Source of the DNA: Odontesthes bonariensis
Taxonomy: Eukaryota > Chordata > Actinopteri > Atheriniformes > Atherinopsidae
DNA: 64,000 nt
Assembly: GCF_027942865.1 (NCBI RefSeq)
Contig: NC_134509.1
Span: 9,817,754 to 9,881,753 of the forward strand
Reading direction: 5' to 3'
Position numbers and translations under genes: made by a program. Position 1 is the first letter of the stretch. Each line of letters starts with the position of its first letter. Shown in pieces: positions 34,533 through 42,736 of this stretch. The notes below the pieces were generated by a model, which was not told where the DNA came from, did not search any database, and saw nothing but the letters and a program-made list of their open reading frames with translations.

Positions 34533-37500
34533 GCTGTTTGGGATTCAGAAACTATGGCGGCCAAAAGGAAACTATGGCGGGCCGCCATAGTTTCCTCAAT
34601 GTATGGGAAACACTGACAGCAGTCCGGACAGGATGCCTACAGAGACGGATCTGTCCCTTTATTTATTTTTTGCTTCTCCTGGTCTCAGGTGCATCTTCCT
34701 TTTTAGTGCCTGAGTTATTTCGCACAGGGGGTATATTAGGAGATGATTACAAAATGAGAAGTCATCCTAATTTCAATCGTTTCTAAACATCGATCTCAGC
34801 AATCAAAGCTTGGGAAAGAAAGAAACTCCAAGCATTCATTTATTTCCACGCGCCAGCCATAAGTACTTAGCTGAAGAGAGCATTTTGAATGACGGTCGTT
34901 TATCTGAGTAAGTGTGAAGAGGCAGATATCTGTGAAAACTGTAGATGAGGAGAGAAAAATGGAAACAGCCTAAGAGGAATTAACTTTGAAGGCTCTTTTG
35001 TCTTATTTGACAGGCAGCAGTCATCCCTGTCAAAGTGTTCATTGCAAAGTGCACAGTACAGAAGATGCTGCAACAGCAAGCCACAACTTAAGCCCATTTC
35101 ATTTACCCAAAGGTTACACTAAAATTTTATTTCTTTCCATAACATTTTCACACATTTATAACACCAGTCTGAGCCAGTCGGTAGCAAATACAGTCGCTTT
35201 GACTTTGCTGCATTTAACTGTGCACTTATGTTACACTGCAGCCATTTTAGGGATTCTGTTCAAGGTATTGCTGCGTAATATGGGTCCATCTGCTAAGAAT
35301 TCTTGGGCCATCAATAGTTTACCGCCAAATCCAAGAGAAAACGGGGCCCTGGGAGAAAAATTCCTGGAATATCCCTTAAATAAATCCTTCCGTAAAGCCA
35401 GCTATCTCTGATAAGTAGCGTGGTTCTGTGCAGCTGACAGCAATAAAGTGAAATCCAGAGGATCTTTTGATCTTCTCTTACCCACAGAGGTAGTCAGCAT
35501 AAGTGGCAGCATCTGGTAACACCTGCTCCAGCATTTCATCACCATCGTCTCCTTTGGCCTTGATGAACTCACACAGAGCTCTCCAATAAAGCACGTTTTC
35601 ACAGGTCAGAGAGTCCACTGGGATCAGCTTCCTGTTAAAGCGAGAGAAACACCTGATCTCCAGCCTCAGACATTTTATCAATTAATCACGGGTAAGAGAG
35701 CTAAGCCTGAGAGTACCTGTTGTCGAGCTGGTCCCTGTTCTGCAGCAGCTCTTCAGCAGGTGTGCCCTTAAAAATGGCCTTCAGTGTGTCCATAGCAGTT
35801 TCCGCGCAGTTCTCCACATCCAGCCGGTGGAGCAGCTCAATGACGTTTCCATCCAGCCGAAGCAGCCATGCCGGCAGGAGACGACTGCAAACCACCTCTC
35901 TAACGGCCTCTAAAACAAATACACACACTTAGAGTCAGGACATAAATAGAAATAACTCCATTCCACAATGTGAGAAATTGTTGCTTTTAAATGAACTCCT
36001 TTATTTCATCGATTGAAAGACAATAAAAGAAACAGCCGCATATTCACTGTGATGGACCTTTTTTTCAAACCATAAAAAAAACCATCACTGATTTTGCTGT
36101 AAGGTCTCGTGAAAACTGTAATGCTTCACACACACGAAACTATACCTGAGGTGTCGTGGATACCCTGCTGCAGCAGGCCGACCCTCTGTGCGATAGTTAG
36201 AGCTTTAATATGGACCTTCTCAGCAAGAACCTTAAACAGAATCATAAGAAGACAGAAGGTGTTAGGAAAAAAAAAAAAAACAGGGTTCCAAACATTTCAC
36301 CAGTCCTTTCGTGCCTACCTGGTAGGCTAACTTGCGGACGTTCTCTTTGATGTCCCGAGTGCGTTTGAGGACTTTAGGGAGGGTTCGTGGGGACATTGCA
36401 ACGCAGGACAGAACGGCCCGTCGCACCTCACCATTAGTATCATTTTCCAAGATCAACATGTATGCTGAAAAAGAAAAGAAAATAAAGAAGCAGCTGAGCA
36501 TGAGACAATTAGCAGACCCGTGGCAAAGAGAAAGACACATTAACATACTCAGCAAATTAAGCACAATAAAAACTACTTTGAGGAATAATGATGCCCAGCC
36601 ATAAAGTGAGCAGGTAAAATACGCCCTCACAGGAATGGGGTCGAGGATACTTAAGATTAAACATGTAATATAATATAACGAGTCCCCAGACTGTTTTGTG
36701 AACAGCTCTTGGATTTCAAGTATGTCCTCAATTTGAAGGTAATATGGGAAAAAAATAAAGTAAACAAACCATTGATGGTGGGACAGTCGGGATCCTTTGG
36801 CTGCTGAAGGCGAGTCATGGCCAAAGCAGCCTGAATCCTCACATTGGGGAATTTGTCAGTGACACGGACCAGCATGGCTTGGTGGATGCGATCGAAGAGA
36901 TCGTCATCAATCTGGGCATTCTCCGCCATGCTGCCCAGCATCTTGTTGATCAGTTGGCACACTCGAAAACGCACCGCATGACTATTGGCTTTGTGAGACT
37001 GAAAAGAGACGGAGGGGGAAAATGGCCAAGTCAAAACAAGTTGTGACAGGAGAAGGAGCAATGCAAGTAGAACTATGGACAACGATCGAAGGAAAGGAGA
37101 CAAGCAAAATAGAAATAATGTTGATACCTCCAACAGGAAGTTGAAGATGAAACTCAGAAAGGGGTGATCATCTTCATCCTCCTCCTCCTCTTCTTCTTCT
37201 TGCTGCTCCTCCTCCTCCTCTTCTGTTTTAGGTGGAGGCTGGAAACTCGCGGCGAACCTCGCGACAAACTCAATGACATTCTCAACTGTGGGCTCGCGTT
37301 TGTAGACAATCATTGCATACTTCAGGTAGTGGACAAACTCCTCGTGGAACAGTGTCTTGTCCTCAAGCTGAAGGATGAGATGGATTGTGTTGTTAATGAT
37401 GGGTGACGAGGGGGGGTACACCAAGAGAAGCAAAGGTGAAAACAACCGGAAAAATGAGAGACCAAGTCATCTCTAGTGGCATCCATCAGGAAACAAGATG

Positions 37501-38079
37501 TCTCAGCTTTCAGTTTCTAGGGTCAAAACACTTTGCAGGCTGTAACTTCTTTATATTTGTGATGGCCTTCGGGAAAGTTAAAGTGTAACCAAGAGGTTTT
37601 TGGTTTGAACAGAATTTGATATACTTAAATGTATGTGCTCATGTTTCTCAATTTATTCCGCTTCAGCGCATATCATTCTTTTGTACTCTTAGTTCTTCAA
37701 GAGTATTAATTTTGCCTTGTGTTCCTCAAAGTGGTGCTCTTTTGTTGTCGTGTTGCTGTAAAATATAAAAACAAATAGACTTGCATTTTCTTATAAGATT
37801 CACCCATTCCCCTCCCAGGCTACCATTCCCCTTAAAAAGAAGACGTTATCTTGCTTTGTCAAAATGAGCCCATTCACAAAATGACCACACTCGCACACAA
37901 GAGACAAATTGTAAATATGGTCAATTCTAGTGTACTTCTAACAAGAAAAAGCCACATTATCACCACTTTACCTTGTTGTAGCGGCTCTTCAGGCTCGCCA
38001 CCAGCTTCGCCTTGTTATTGTGCCCCCTCTGAGCGCGCTGAAACGCCTCCTTGATTTCTATTTCATTGTCCGCGGTCAT
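25075..38079 (-). CDS. NCAPG: Condensin I complex subunit G (CAP-G / condensin subunit 3)
   Basis: HEAT-repeat subunit of condensin I, which with SMC2, SMC4, NCAPH and NCAPD2 compacts mitotic chromosomes; with the kleisin NCAPH it contacts DNA (family knowledge). I reconstruct 21 coding exons that keep frame throughout and total 3,057 nt, 1,018 aa, against 1,015 aa in human. Diagnostic blocks in order: FHEEFVHYLKYAMIVYKREP, RFRVCQLINKMLGSMAENAQ, EVRRAVLSC, VRKLAYQVLAEKVH, ELLHRLDVEN, LIPVDSLT, VMTKEFISQQLI, LDSEVSDLRTETAEGLAKLM, LSRLILLWYNPVTEDD, RHCLGVFF, SPLAEVDINN and the C-terminal LSRRAKTAALEKTKLDL. An acidic run of Glu in exon 2 is longer than in mammals. The gene is head to head with FAM184B and tail to tail with LCORL, as in mammals. 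Four introns or flanks carry transposons, none disrupting coding sequence. Confidence 0.97.
25293..25362 (-). CDS. NCAPG: NCAPG exon 20 (954-976)
   Basis: Encodes a basic GQRKVGTGKGGRKLSRRAES stretch, colinear with GQRKV of the human protein. Donor GTGAGT. Confidence 0.85.
25474..25530 (-). CDS. NCAPG: NCAPG exon 19 (935-953)
   Basis: A 57-nt exon encoding a Lys-rich AKRPKRGDAG stretch, with TTTCCACAG acceptor. Frame joins exons 18 and 20. Poorly conserved region. Confidence 0.75.
25692..25815 (-). CDS. NCAPG: NCAPG exon 18 (894-934)
   Basis: Encodes VVKDRVCLRALEKMMHQLVD, matching the VKDRTCLRALEKI block. The phase-compatible donor is a weak GTCAAC; without it the frame stops at 25678, so the exon end is less sure. 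Confidence 0.8.
26142..26309 (-). CDS. NCAPG: NCAPG exon 17 (838-893)
   Basis: Encodes VHDYLAVRMCGEMLKDPAAP and ELSRDETVREDLQTLLQQL, colinear with the human VHDNLAMKICNEIL region. Phase 0 at both ends. Confidence 0.93.
26438..26603 (-). CDS. NCAPG: NCAPG exon 16 (782-837)
   Basis: Encodes VHQEVVEESFLPTVRTLMNA and SPLAEVDINNVLELLVELTR. Enters in phase 2, leaves in phase 0 at GTAAGC. Confidence 0.95.
26713..26894 (-). CDS. NCAPG: NCAPG exon 15 (722-781)
   Basis: Encodes SDLRTETAEGLAKLMYTGRI and LSRLILLWYNPVTEDDMRLR, the best conserved part of the condensin subunit 3 C-terminal domain. Donor GTCTCG is non-optimal but phase-correct. Confidence 0.95.
26972..27152. mobile_element. hAT MITE with perfect 8-bp target duplication
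   Basis: A 181-bp palindromic element: ends CAGGAGTGTCAAACTG and the complement of CAGGGGTGTCAAACTG, with arms extending through the CCGGTGTGGCTGCAGGTTT motif. Flanked by the perfect 8-bp duplication ATATAAAC at 26964-26971 and 27153-27160. CAGGGGTGTCAAAC ends are typical of Charlie-like hAT MITEs. It sits in the 276-nt NCAPG intron 14, leaving 18 nt before the exon 14 donor side. Confidence 0.9.
27171..27407 (-). CDS. NCAPG: NCAPG exon 14 (643-721)
   Basis: Encodes DEVKIRISALRAVIDLLLLF, an acidic linker and LSEFLDSE. Phase 0 at both ends. Confidence 0.95.
27640..27759 (-). CDS. NCAPG: NCAPG exon 13 (603-642)
   Basis: Encodes ANAHPAVRNMAVVCLGTCTL, matching the HPVVRNLAVLCLGCC HEAT block. 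Phase 0 at both ends. Confidence 0.95.
27760..28740 (-). other. NCAPG intron 12
   Basis: About 1 kb with no exon or recognised transposon. Contains a short CCAAC repeat near 27790-27808 and the exon 12 donor's A-rich run. Confidence 0.6.
28741..28851 (-). CDS. NCAPG: NCAPG exon 12 (566-602)
   Basis: Encodes NDPETLLRCLTMCAELLKQI, colinear with human NDAETLQKCLILCYELLKQM. Confidence 0.95.
28934..29122 (-). CDS. NCAPG: NCAPG exon 11 (503-565)
   Basis: Encodes LAEVKVRILEAKQTLEDCIA and FSQAAELKNSITNLEDRRNQ, a charged helical segment also found in other CAP-G proteins. Confidence 0.95.
29875..30732 (-). mobile_element. hAT transposon fragment with BED zinc finger coding remnant
   Basis: Terminal inverted repeats TAGTGCTGGACGGTAT (left) and the complement of TAGTGCTGGGCGGTAT (right), flanked by a perfect 8-bp duplication GAATGAAT at 29867-29874 and 30733-30740. 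The minus-strand frame 30161-30451 encodes a BED-type zinc finger: SVVWKFFGFKKSD, CKCC, then HLSRKH. The likely original start (30495) is in another frame, so a frameshift separates them, and the catalytic domain is missing. At 858 bp it is an internally deleted, non-autonomous copy inside NCAPG intron 10. The flanking DNA is itself GAAT-rich, which slightly weakens the duplication. Confidence 0.88.
30161..30451 (-). pseudogene. BED zinc finger fragment of hAT transposase
   Basis: About 96 codons: W-K-F-F-G-F, then Cys-x2-Cys (CKCC) and His-x4-His (HLSRKH) of a BED finger. It ends at a stop shortly after, with no hAT dimerisation or DDE region in the element. The upstream MESSEIEPAELVE start region is out of frame. 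Confidence 0.75.
31436..31525 (-). CDS. NCAPG: NCAPG exon 10 (473-502)
   Basis: Encodes VAEIISDVREPIMEASQPVD and RRQQVQ. Matches the TEIISEIRAPIV segment. Phase 0 at both ends. Confidence 0.93.
31693..31816 (-). CDS. NCAPG: NCAPG exon 9 (431-472)
   Basis: Encodes KRVLAVLQEMLTLPQTPSSL and LTEKLLILIPDD, matching the RKKLLAVLQEIL block. Confidence 0.95.
32055..32195 (-). CDS. NCAPG: NCAPG exon 8 (384-430)
   Basis: Encodes LELVMTKEFISQQLIHLIGC and LDTNEEGG, matching the human MTKEFIGQQLILIIKSLD block. Confidence 0.95.
32606..32815. repeat. Diverged teleost interspersed repeat
   Basis: GACCACTCAAAGTGCTTTACA-like sequence followed by ACTCATTCACAC is a recurrent motif of retroposon 3' regions in fish. 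The copy is diverged, with uncertain ends, in NCAPG intron 7. Confidence 0.5.
33264..34615. mobile_element. hAT-like non-autonomous transposon, 1.35 kb
   Basis: Ends CAGTGTTTCCCACAGAAT (left) and the complement of CAGTGTTTCCCATACATT (right), both followed inward by an AAACTATGG motif. The flanking direct repeat is ACAGC at 33259-33263 and 34616-34620, so an apparent 5-bp duplication. The right end carries three AAACTATGGCGG copies, two of which form a 29-bp palindrome. The internal frame at 33473-33706 (SGTHQKWFGFDIFK) is not recognised. An A36 tract with a flanking direct repeat lies inside. Located in NCAPG intron 7. Confidence 0.7.
34482..34542 (+). repeat. A36 tract flanked by a 12-nt direct repeat
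   Basis: AAATCGCTGTTT occurs just before a C plus 36 adenines, and again (with shared A's) just after. The arrangement looks like a target-site duplication around an almost pure poly(A) insertion. Confidence 0.8.
35482..35631 (-). CDS. NCAPG: NCAPG exon 7 (334-383)
   Basis: Encodes KLIPVDSLTCENVLYWRALC and EMLEQVLPDAATYADYL, matching human RKLIPVETLTPEIALYW. Confidence 0.95.
35717..35909 (-). CDS. NCAPG: NCAPG exon 6 (270-333)
   Basis: Encodes LLRLDGNVIELLHRLDVENC and the following HEAT helix. Enters phase 1, leaves phase 2. Confidence 0.95.
36146..36230 (-). CDS. NCAPG: NCAPG exon 5 (242-269)
   Basis: Encodes VLAEKVHIKALTIAQRVGLL and QQGIHDTS. Almost colinear with human VLAEKVHMRAMSIAQRV. 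Not open beyond the exon on either side. Confidence 0.95.
36319..36464 (-). CDS. NCAPG: NCAPG exon 4 (193-241)
   Basis: Encodes LENDTNGEVRRAVLSCVAMS and TRDIKENVRKLAYQ. Ends at the CAG/GTAGGC donor. Confidence 0.95.
36770..36998 (-). CDS. NCAPG: NCAPG exon 3 (117-192)
   Basis: Encodes SHKANSHAVRFRVCQLINKM, LGSMAENAQIDDDLFD and the FPNVRIQAALAMTRLQ HEAT repeat. Confidence 0.96.
37128..37367 (-). CDS. NCAPG: NCAPG exon 2 (37-116)
   Basis: Encodes LEDKTLFHEEFVHYLKYAMI and a long Glu/Asp run before LSFIFNFLLE. The acidic run is notably longer than the human one. Confidence 0.95.
37972..38079 (-). CDS. NCAPG: NCAPG exon 1 (residues 1-36)
   Basis: Starts at the only upstream ATG in frame (MTADNEIEIKEAFQRAQRGH) and ends LKSRYNK before GTAAAG. 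The human start IKEAFRLAQQPHQNQAKLV aligns. Phase 0. Confidence 0.93.
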
Positions 38080-38433
38080 CTTTCCTTCACAAAAGCAAAG
38101 CGATACACAGAGTTACTCGAACTTCCTCAGCACTTTTGCCGAGAGTAACGTGTTTTCCGCCTCATAACAGCGGCTGCCTGTTGTCTCTTGTGTCTCATTA
38201 GCTAACCTCCAAAGCCCACATCGCCCCAACTCCCAGCGAGACAGGAAAACAACTGAACAACACTGAGTCGTTCTAACCTTCCTACAAATATTTTGCATAG
38301 TAATTCATCAAACTATCATATAACGCTTCGTGTTATGCCGAATAACCCAACTTATTTGGAATTTTAAAACATACCTTTTTGTTTGTTTTGCTATCGCAAA
38401 ACTGCCGCCTGTTTTCAAATTCAACCGTAGAGG

Positions 38434-38960
38434 CTTCTTCTTCTTCTTCTTCTATTGGAGATTTCGTTGGTGGTCGGGAACATTACTGCCACCTACAGGA
38501 CTGGAGGCTGGTAAAACTAGACCAACACTAACCAACTAATGTAAATTTGCATACTGTAAAGATGTATTCCTGTGTCATCGGTGTCTCCATATTCTTGCCA
38601 TTTCTTTCAATTGGATCATTTTCAGAATACCTTTTACCCCAACTTTACTCAATGGAATACCATAAAACGTTATATTTTAACAATATATATGTTTTGATAC
38701 GGTAGAATATTGCAATTTTACTGAATGTTATTTCAGCGATTGCCCTGCTAATATATCTACTTCCCCATTATATTCAACACCAACAAGATCAGGAAACCAA
38801 AGAAAGGAAAAACCCAATCTTTTGTGATGCAGTCAGCACATAAATTAGATATTTTCCTTAAGATAGCCTGTCTGTATGATGATTTGATACTTTCAAGAGC
38901 TGACATATTGTCAGAGGAAATTATTGCACTGAGTTGGTGGTGCTTACTTCTAAGAGTTCA
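38434..38960 (-). mobile_element. Non-LTR retrotransposon 3' fragment with RNase H remnant and (GAA)n tail
   Basis: Read on the minus strand: an RNase H-like segment (SALESIKSSYRQAILRKI, then a broken FPDLVGVEYNGEVD block), then GTAGGTGGCAGTAATG, ending in a GAA/AGA tail at 38434-38453. That order is typical of a fish LINE family with a GAAGAA tail. The tail lies about 355 bp upstream of the NCAPG start codon. Stops and frameshifts show it is dead. Confidence 0.55.
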
Positions 38961-40089
38961 ACTGAATAAAGTGGAAAATGTTCTGTAGATTTCTATTAAC
39001 AGCTATGTTATACTATGGGATGAGGACTGCCCCTCTGTGTCCCATTTAAGGATCTTTAGAACAGTGTGTGAATATGAACAGCTTGGAAATGAGTAACACT
39101 GCCCCATAAAAACCTTGTTACATGATGAACAAAATACAAGGCACAAAAACTGTTTACTAACGTACATTTTTTCACTCCACAATGTATCCCACCATACAGA
39201 TCAACTTCAAAATAAATACACTGTAAAGTGTAAATGAAATTAGATTAAATCAAAAGAAAAAAGGTGGAAATATTAAGCAAAAATCATTGTACATTCTACA
39301 AGAACATCCCATCTCAGGTCTGAGTCTGATCTTGATCTTTCTCTTTATGCTCCTTCTCCTCCTTTTCATTAACCTCATCCTCTTCCTTTGTGTCGTTGTG
39401 GATCAATTGTTCCAAAGTGAACCGTCGCATGGCCCCTTTATCTTACTACTGAAGGCTCTGATTGATGTGTGTGTGTGTGAACAGTTTAAAGTTAGTGTTT
39501 CCACCTTGATAATTGTGTACTTACCGGGTTCAAGCTTTGCTGACTTGAGTGACCAATACAGACTACTAATGATTTCTGAACCCCGAATTTCTATTTCAAT
39601 TTCTATGGCCCAATTTCAGGTAAAATGTGAAAATCTCCAAGTGATTATTACATCTCACTCAAGCCATTAACGCAAAGTGTGCATCCAGTGTGTAGGATGT
39701 TGTGACGACCAGAGCCGCAGCTGGCCGGACAGCTGTACAGTCGGGACAGCTCACCCGTGGGAGGGGCGAGAACAAGCTTCTCCTTAGGCGGACAGAGCTC
39801 CTCATTTCATGGCAGCTATTTCTGGAAATCACTTTAAAATACATGGTGTTCTGTCTGTCTGTCTGTTTGCTGGACCTGCAAGGGGAGATTATTGTGGAGG
39901 TGTAATATCACAATAATGCTAAGGCTGGATTCAAGATTTATCCAAGAGGGGCTATTATTTCGAATCAAAATGATAAAAAGAAAAAAGAGGTAAGAAAGAT
40001 CTTAAAGTGGCAGGTATCTCTTAGTAACTGGGCAGGTAAAACATACATATGGCCAGGGACCTCAGACTCCCAGGTTCCCTTAAGCCAGA
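38961..40089. other. Intergenic, nothing recognised
   Basis: AT-rich DNA between two LINE remnants. May include more of the 38434 element, but I could not follow it. Short frames only. Confidence 0.4.
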
Positions 40090-41190
40090 TTTGTTTTGCG
40101 ATCCTCCTCCTCTGCCTCTCCTTCCAGCCTGTCTGTTGCCATTAGTCAGGTGCAGAGACTGAACTGGAACAAGGCTACAGGTCCAGATGGTGTCAGCCCC
40201 GGGGTCCTGAAGGCCTGTGCAGAACGGCTACGTAGGATTCTACAGCACCTCTTTAACCTTAGCCTGAATCAGGAAAAGTTCCAGTGCTTTAGACGACATA
40301 CAGCCTTGTTCTGGTGTCCTAAAAAAGCCCATCCATCTGCCCTCAGTGACGACGGACCAGTTGCCCTAACTCTACATGAAAGCATCTGAATGAAAGCTCT
40401 GCAGAGACTGTTATCTGCTCTGCTACATAAGAAAAGAATCACCTGCCAGGACCCACTACATTGTTCTTATCATCCAAGGGTTGGTGTTGAAGTTGCCATC
40501 ATATACCTGCTTTAACAGGTCGAATCCCATTTGGACAAAACAGGCAGGACTGAGGATCACATTATTTGATTTTTCCAGTGCTCTCTCTTCACTATGTATA
40601 CATCAGACTTGGAAATGTCAGAGTCTTTTCATCTCAAGAAATACTCAGATGACTCTGCAGTTGTGGGGTGTGTCAGTGATAAACAAGAGGCTGACTACGG
40701 GTAACTACACGACTGCTTTGTGGCATGGTGTGGGAACTATCACCTCATCTTTAATGTAAACAAGACAAATTTGATGATTGTGAATTTTAGGAAGGAATAA
40801 GTCTGACACTGTCTCTATCCTGGGCAAAGTTTACCTGACTAAAAGGCTAGACGAGAAATGCGAGACCGAGACTGTCTGCAAGAAAAGACAAAGCAAACTC
40901 AGCTTCTTAAGGTAGCTTAGATCCTTCAAAGTTTTCAGCAATATGTTGCATACTTACTTAAGTCTGTAGTGGAGAGCGAAATCTACTTTGCAGCCATCTG
41001 CTGGGGCAGCAGCATGAGAGCCAGAGACTCAAAGAAACTAAAGAAATTGATAAAGAATGCTGGCTCTGTGCTGGGGAGGCCTCTTCACCTCTCCTGCAGC
41101 AAAGAATGGTTACCGCCCACAACAATGACACTGCACAATACTTCACCATCCAGTTGAATTTGATTCAGTTCAGTTTAATTTAATTCACAG
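40090..41190 (+). mobile_element. LINE reverse transcriptase remnant (L2/CR1/Rex-like)
   Basis: Broken plus-strand frames read in order as LINE ORF2: WNKATGPDGVSPGVLKACAE, then a PVALT block, then YSDDSAVVGCVSD (the YxDD-type catalytic region, with the usual Ala lost) followed by NVNKTNLMIVNFRKE, then the C-terminal AAICWGSSMRARDSKKLKKL and AGSVLGRPL. Multiple stops and frameshifts. The 3' end runs into a degenerate ATTCAGTTCAG tail near 41165-41190. Exact family not determined. Confidence 0.75.
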
Positions 41191-41213
41191 CAGAAAGCCA
41201 TTTTAATCAAGAA

Positions 41214-41914
41214 CACTGGCCCGAAGAGGCGCAAGATCTCACAATAAGTGATGTTTGGAAAGTACAAGAGCAAACAATTACCACAACCGCAAGTAGAACG
41301 CATGGAAACAGAAAACATTTCAGGAAAACATAAGAAAACCTAAAAACGCAACGAGAAAATTGAAGTTAATACGACACAACTTTTCAAAATACTACAAAAC
41401 AATAGCAACTCAGAAAACACAAGAACAATTTAGGACAAAAAACAACAGAATACATCAACAAATAACAGCATATCTGAAAATACATTCATACATTTAAAAA
41501 ATATTTATGAAAAGAAAAAAAAAACATTTGACCAAAAATCCGTTTCAGAAAACGCAACAATAAACACAAACATACTGACAAAATTTTATCAGTAAGAACA
41601 GAAATTATGACTGTAAACTCAGCCTGAAAAAAAAAAACATAAAAAGCCAAATAATACCACATTTCAAAGCAGTTTTGAAAAGGTCTGTTTTGCTCACACT
41701 GTGTTCTTGTTCTCTGCTCAGTTGTGTTCTGTGAAATGTAGACTAATTGTGTTTTGTTATGTTGTGTGAGAAACTGGGTCCCTCGTGGTATGGTGTCCTT
41801 TTTCCTTTTGTTTATTTTGTTGTTGTTGCTGTGCTTTGAGGGATTTGTTGTATTGCTGGTTTTTGTTGTCATGTTAGTCCAATGTTCACGTGTTTTGCAC
41901 ATCGGGGCCACCGT
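41214..41914. mobile_element. Candidate MITE-like element, A-rich then T-rich halves
   Basis: Ends ACTGGCCCGAAGAGGCGCAA and the complement of ACGGTGGCCCCGATGTGCAA look like imperfect inverted repeats. The left half is A-rich with many AAAACRCAA motifs and the right half T-rich with GTTTTGTTATGTTGTG, consistent with a long imperfect palindrome. No target duplication found. Confidence 0.4.
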
Positions 41915-42019
41915 ACATAGTAGATATTATCCATTAAATTCACAGCTAGACTTGTATTTTGCCTTAGGCCCCCAGCTTCAGTGAAAATACCCACTGTGCA
42001 CGTTTGTGTATCTGAGTGA

Positions 42020-42231
42020 TCACACTGGACCCCAGAGACCACCCGCCCCTCCCTTCCGTCCCGATCGGCATTGATACAGCAGCGCCGGTAGGGGCGGGGC
42101 AGCACTGCAGCAGTGCGCCTCTCGAGCTGTCTCCGGTAATGTTCCATAGATACACACGCCCCTCTCCGCCCCTGCCGCGAGACAGGTGGTTGGACTGTAT
42201 GCTTTCATCCTCCAGCGCTCCCTATTAGAAT

Positions 42232-42263
<32 letters not shown>

Positions 42264-42583
42264 TTGACAGCAGGAAAGGATCGGTTGGCGCGAGCGCGTC
42301 CCCGATGGACTTCCAGAGTGTGACCTCGGCGATCACCGGGCGGACAGCGGGAGAGGGGGGCAGCAGCAGCCCGAGCGCACGAGGAGATCCCCGCCGATCT
42401 ACAACCAAATGTTTTGCAGCGAATTCCTCGAGATGCTGTTCATGGGAGAGGGTCAGCCGAAAGAGGAATGAGATGCACGAGTAGAAAATTGACGCGTTTT
42501 TGGTGGCAATCTTCATCTGAGCGGCGGCGGGATCTTTTCTTGCAGTCCTCCGGTCTTGGGAAGTTCCCCTGGGGGTGGGTTTC
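42020..42583 (+). promoter_or_regulatory. FAM184B: CpG-rich candidate promoter and 5' UTR of FAM184B
   Basis: GC- and CpG-rich compared with the surrounding AT-rich DNA, with a GGGGCGGGG GC box at 42091-42099 and many CGs through 42370. A 28-A run (42232-42259) interrupts it. The transcription start is not identified. Confidence 0.5.
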
Positions 42584-42736
42584 ATGATGGCTTCAGGCGC
42601 CGGTAAGGCTGCACAGCCCCCCGGGCAGGGCTCCGCCGTGAACGGGACTGCGGCAGAGTTCTCCAATATCGAGCAGGAGCTGTATGACTACCAGATGCAC
42701 AGCAAGATGTGCAAGAAGATCGCTCAGCTCACCAAG
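42584..42736 (+). CDS. FAM184B: FAM184B exon 1 (residues 1-51)
   Basis: MMASGAGKAA... then QELYDYQMHSKMCKKIAQLT ending at AAG/GTAAGA, phase 0. The N-terminal 30 residues are low-complexity and family-variable. Confidence 0.92.

Noticed and set aside
36657..37445. A single 262-codon minus-strand frame as one exon
   Set aside because: It joins two NCAPG exons through an intron that happens to stay open. The homology breaks exactly at the splice sites (37128 and 36998).
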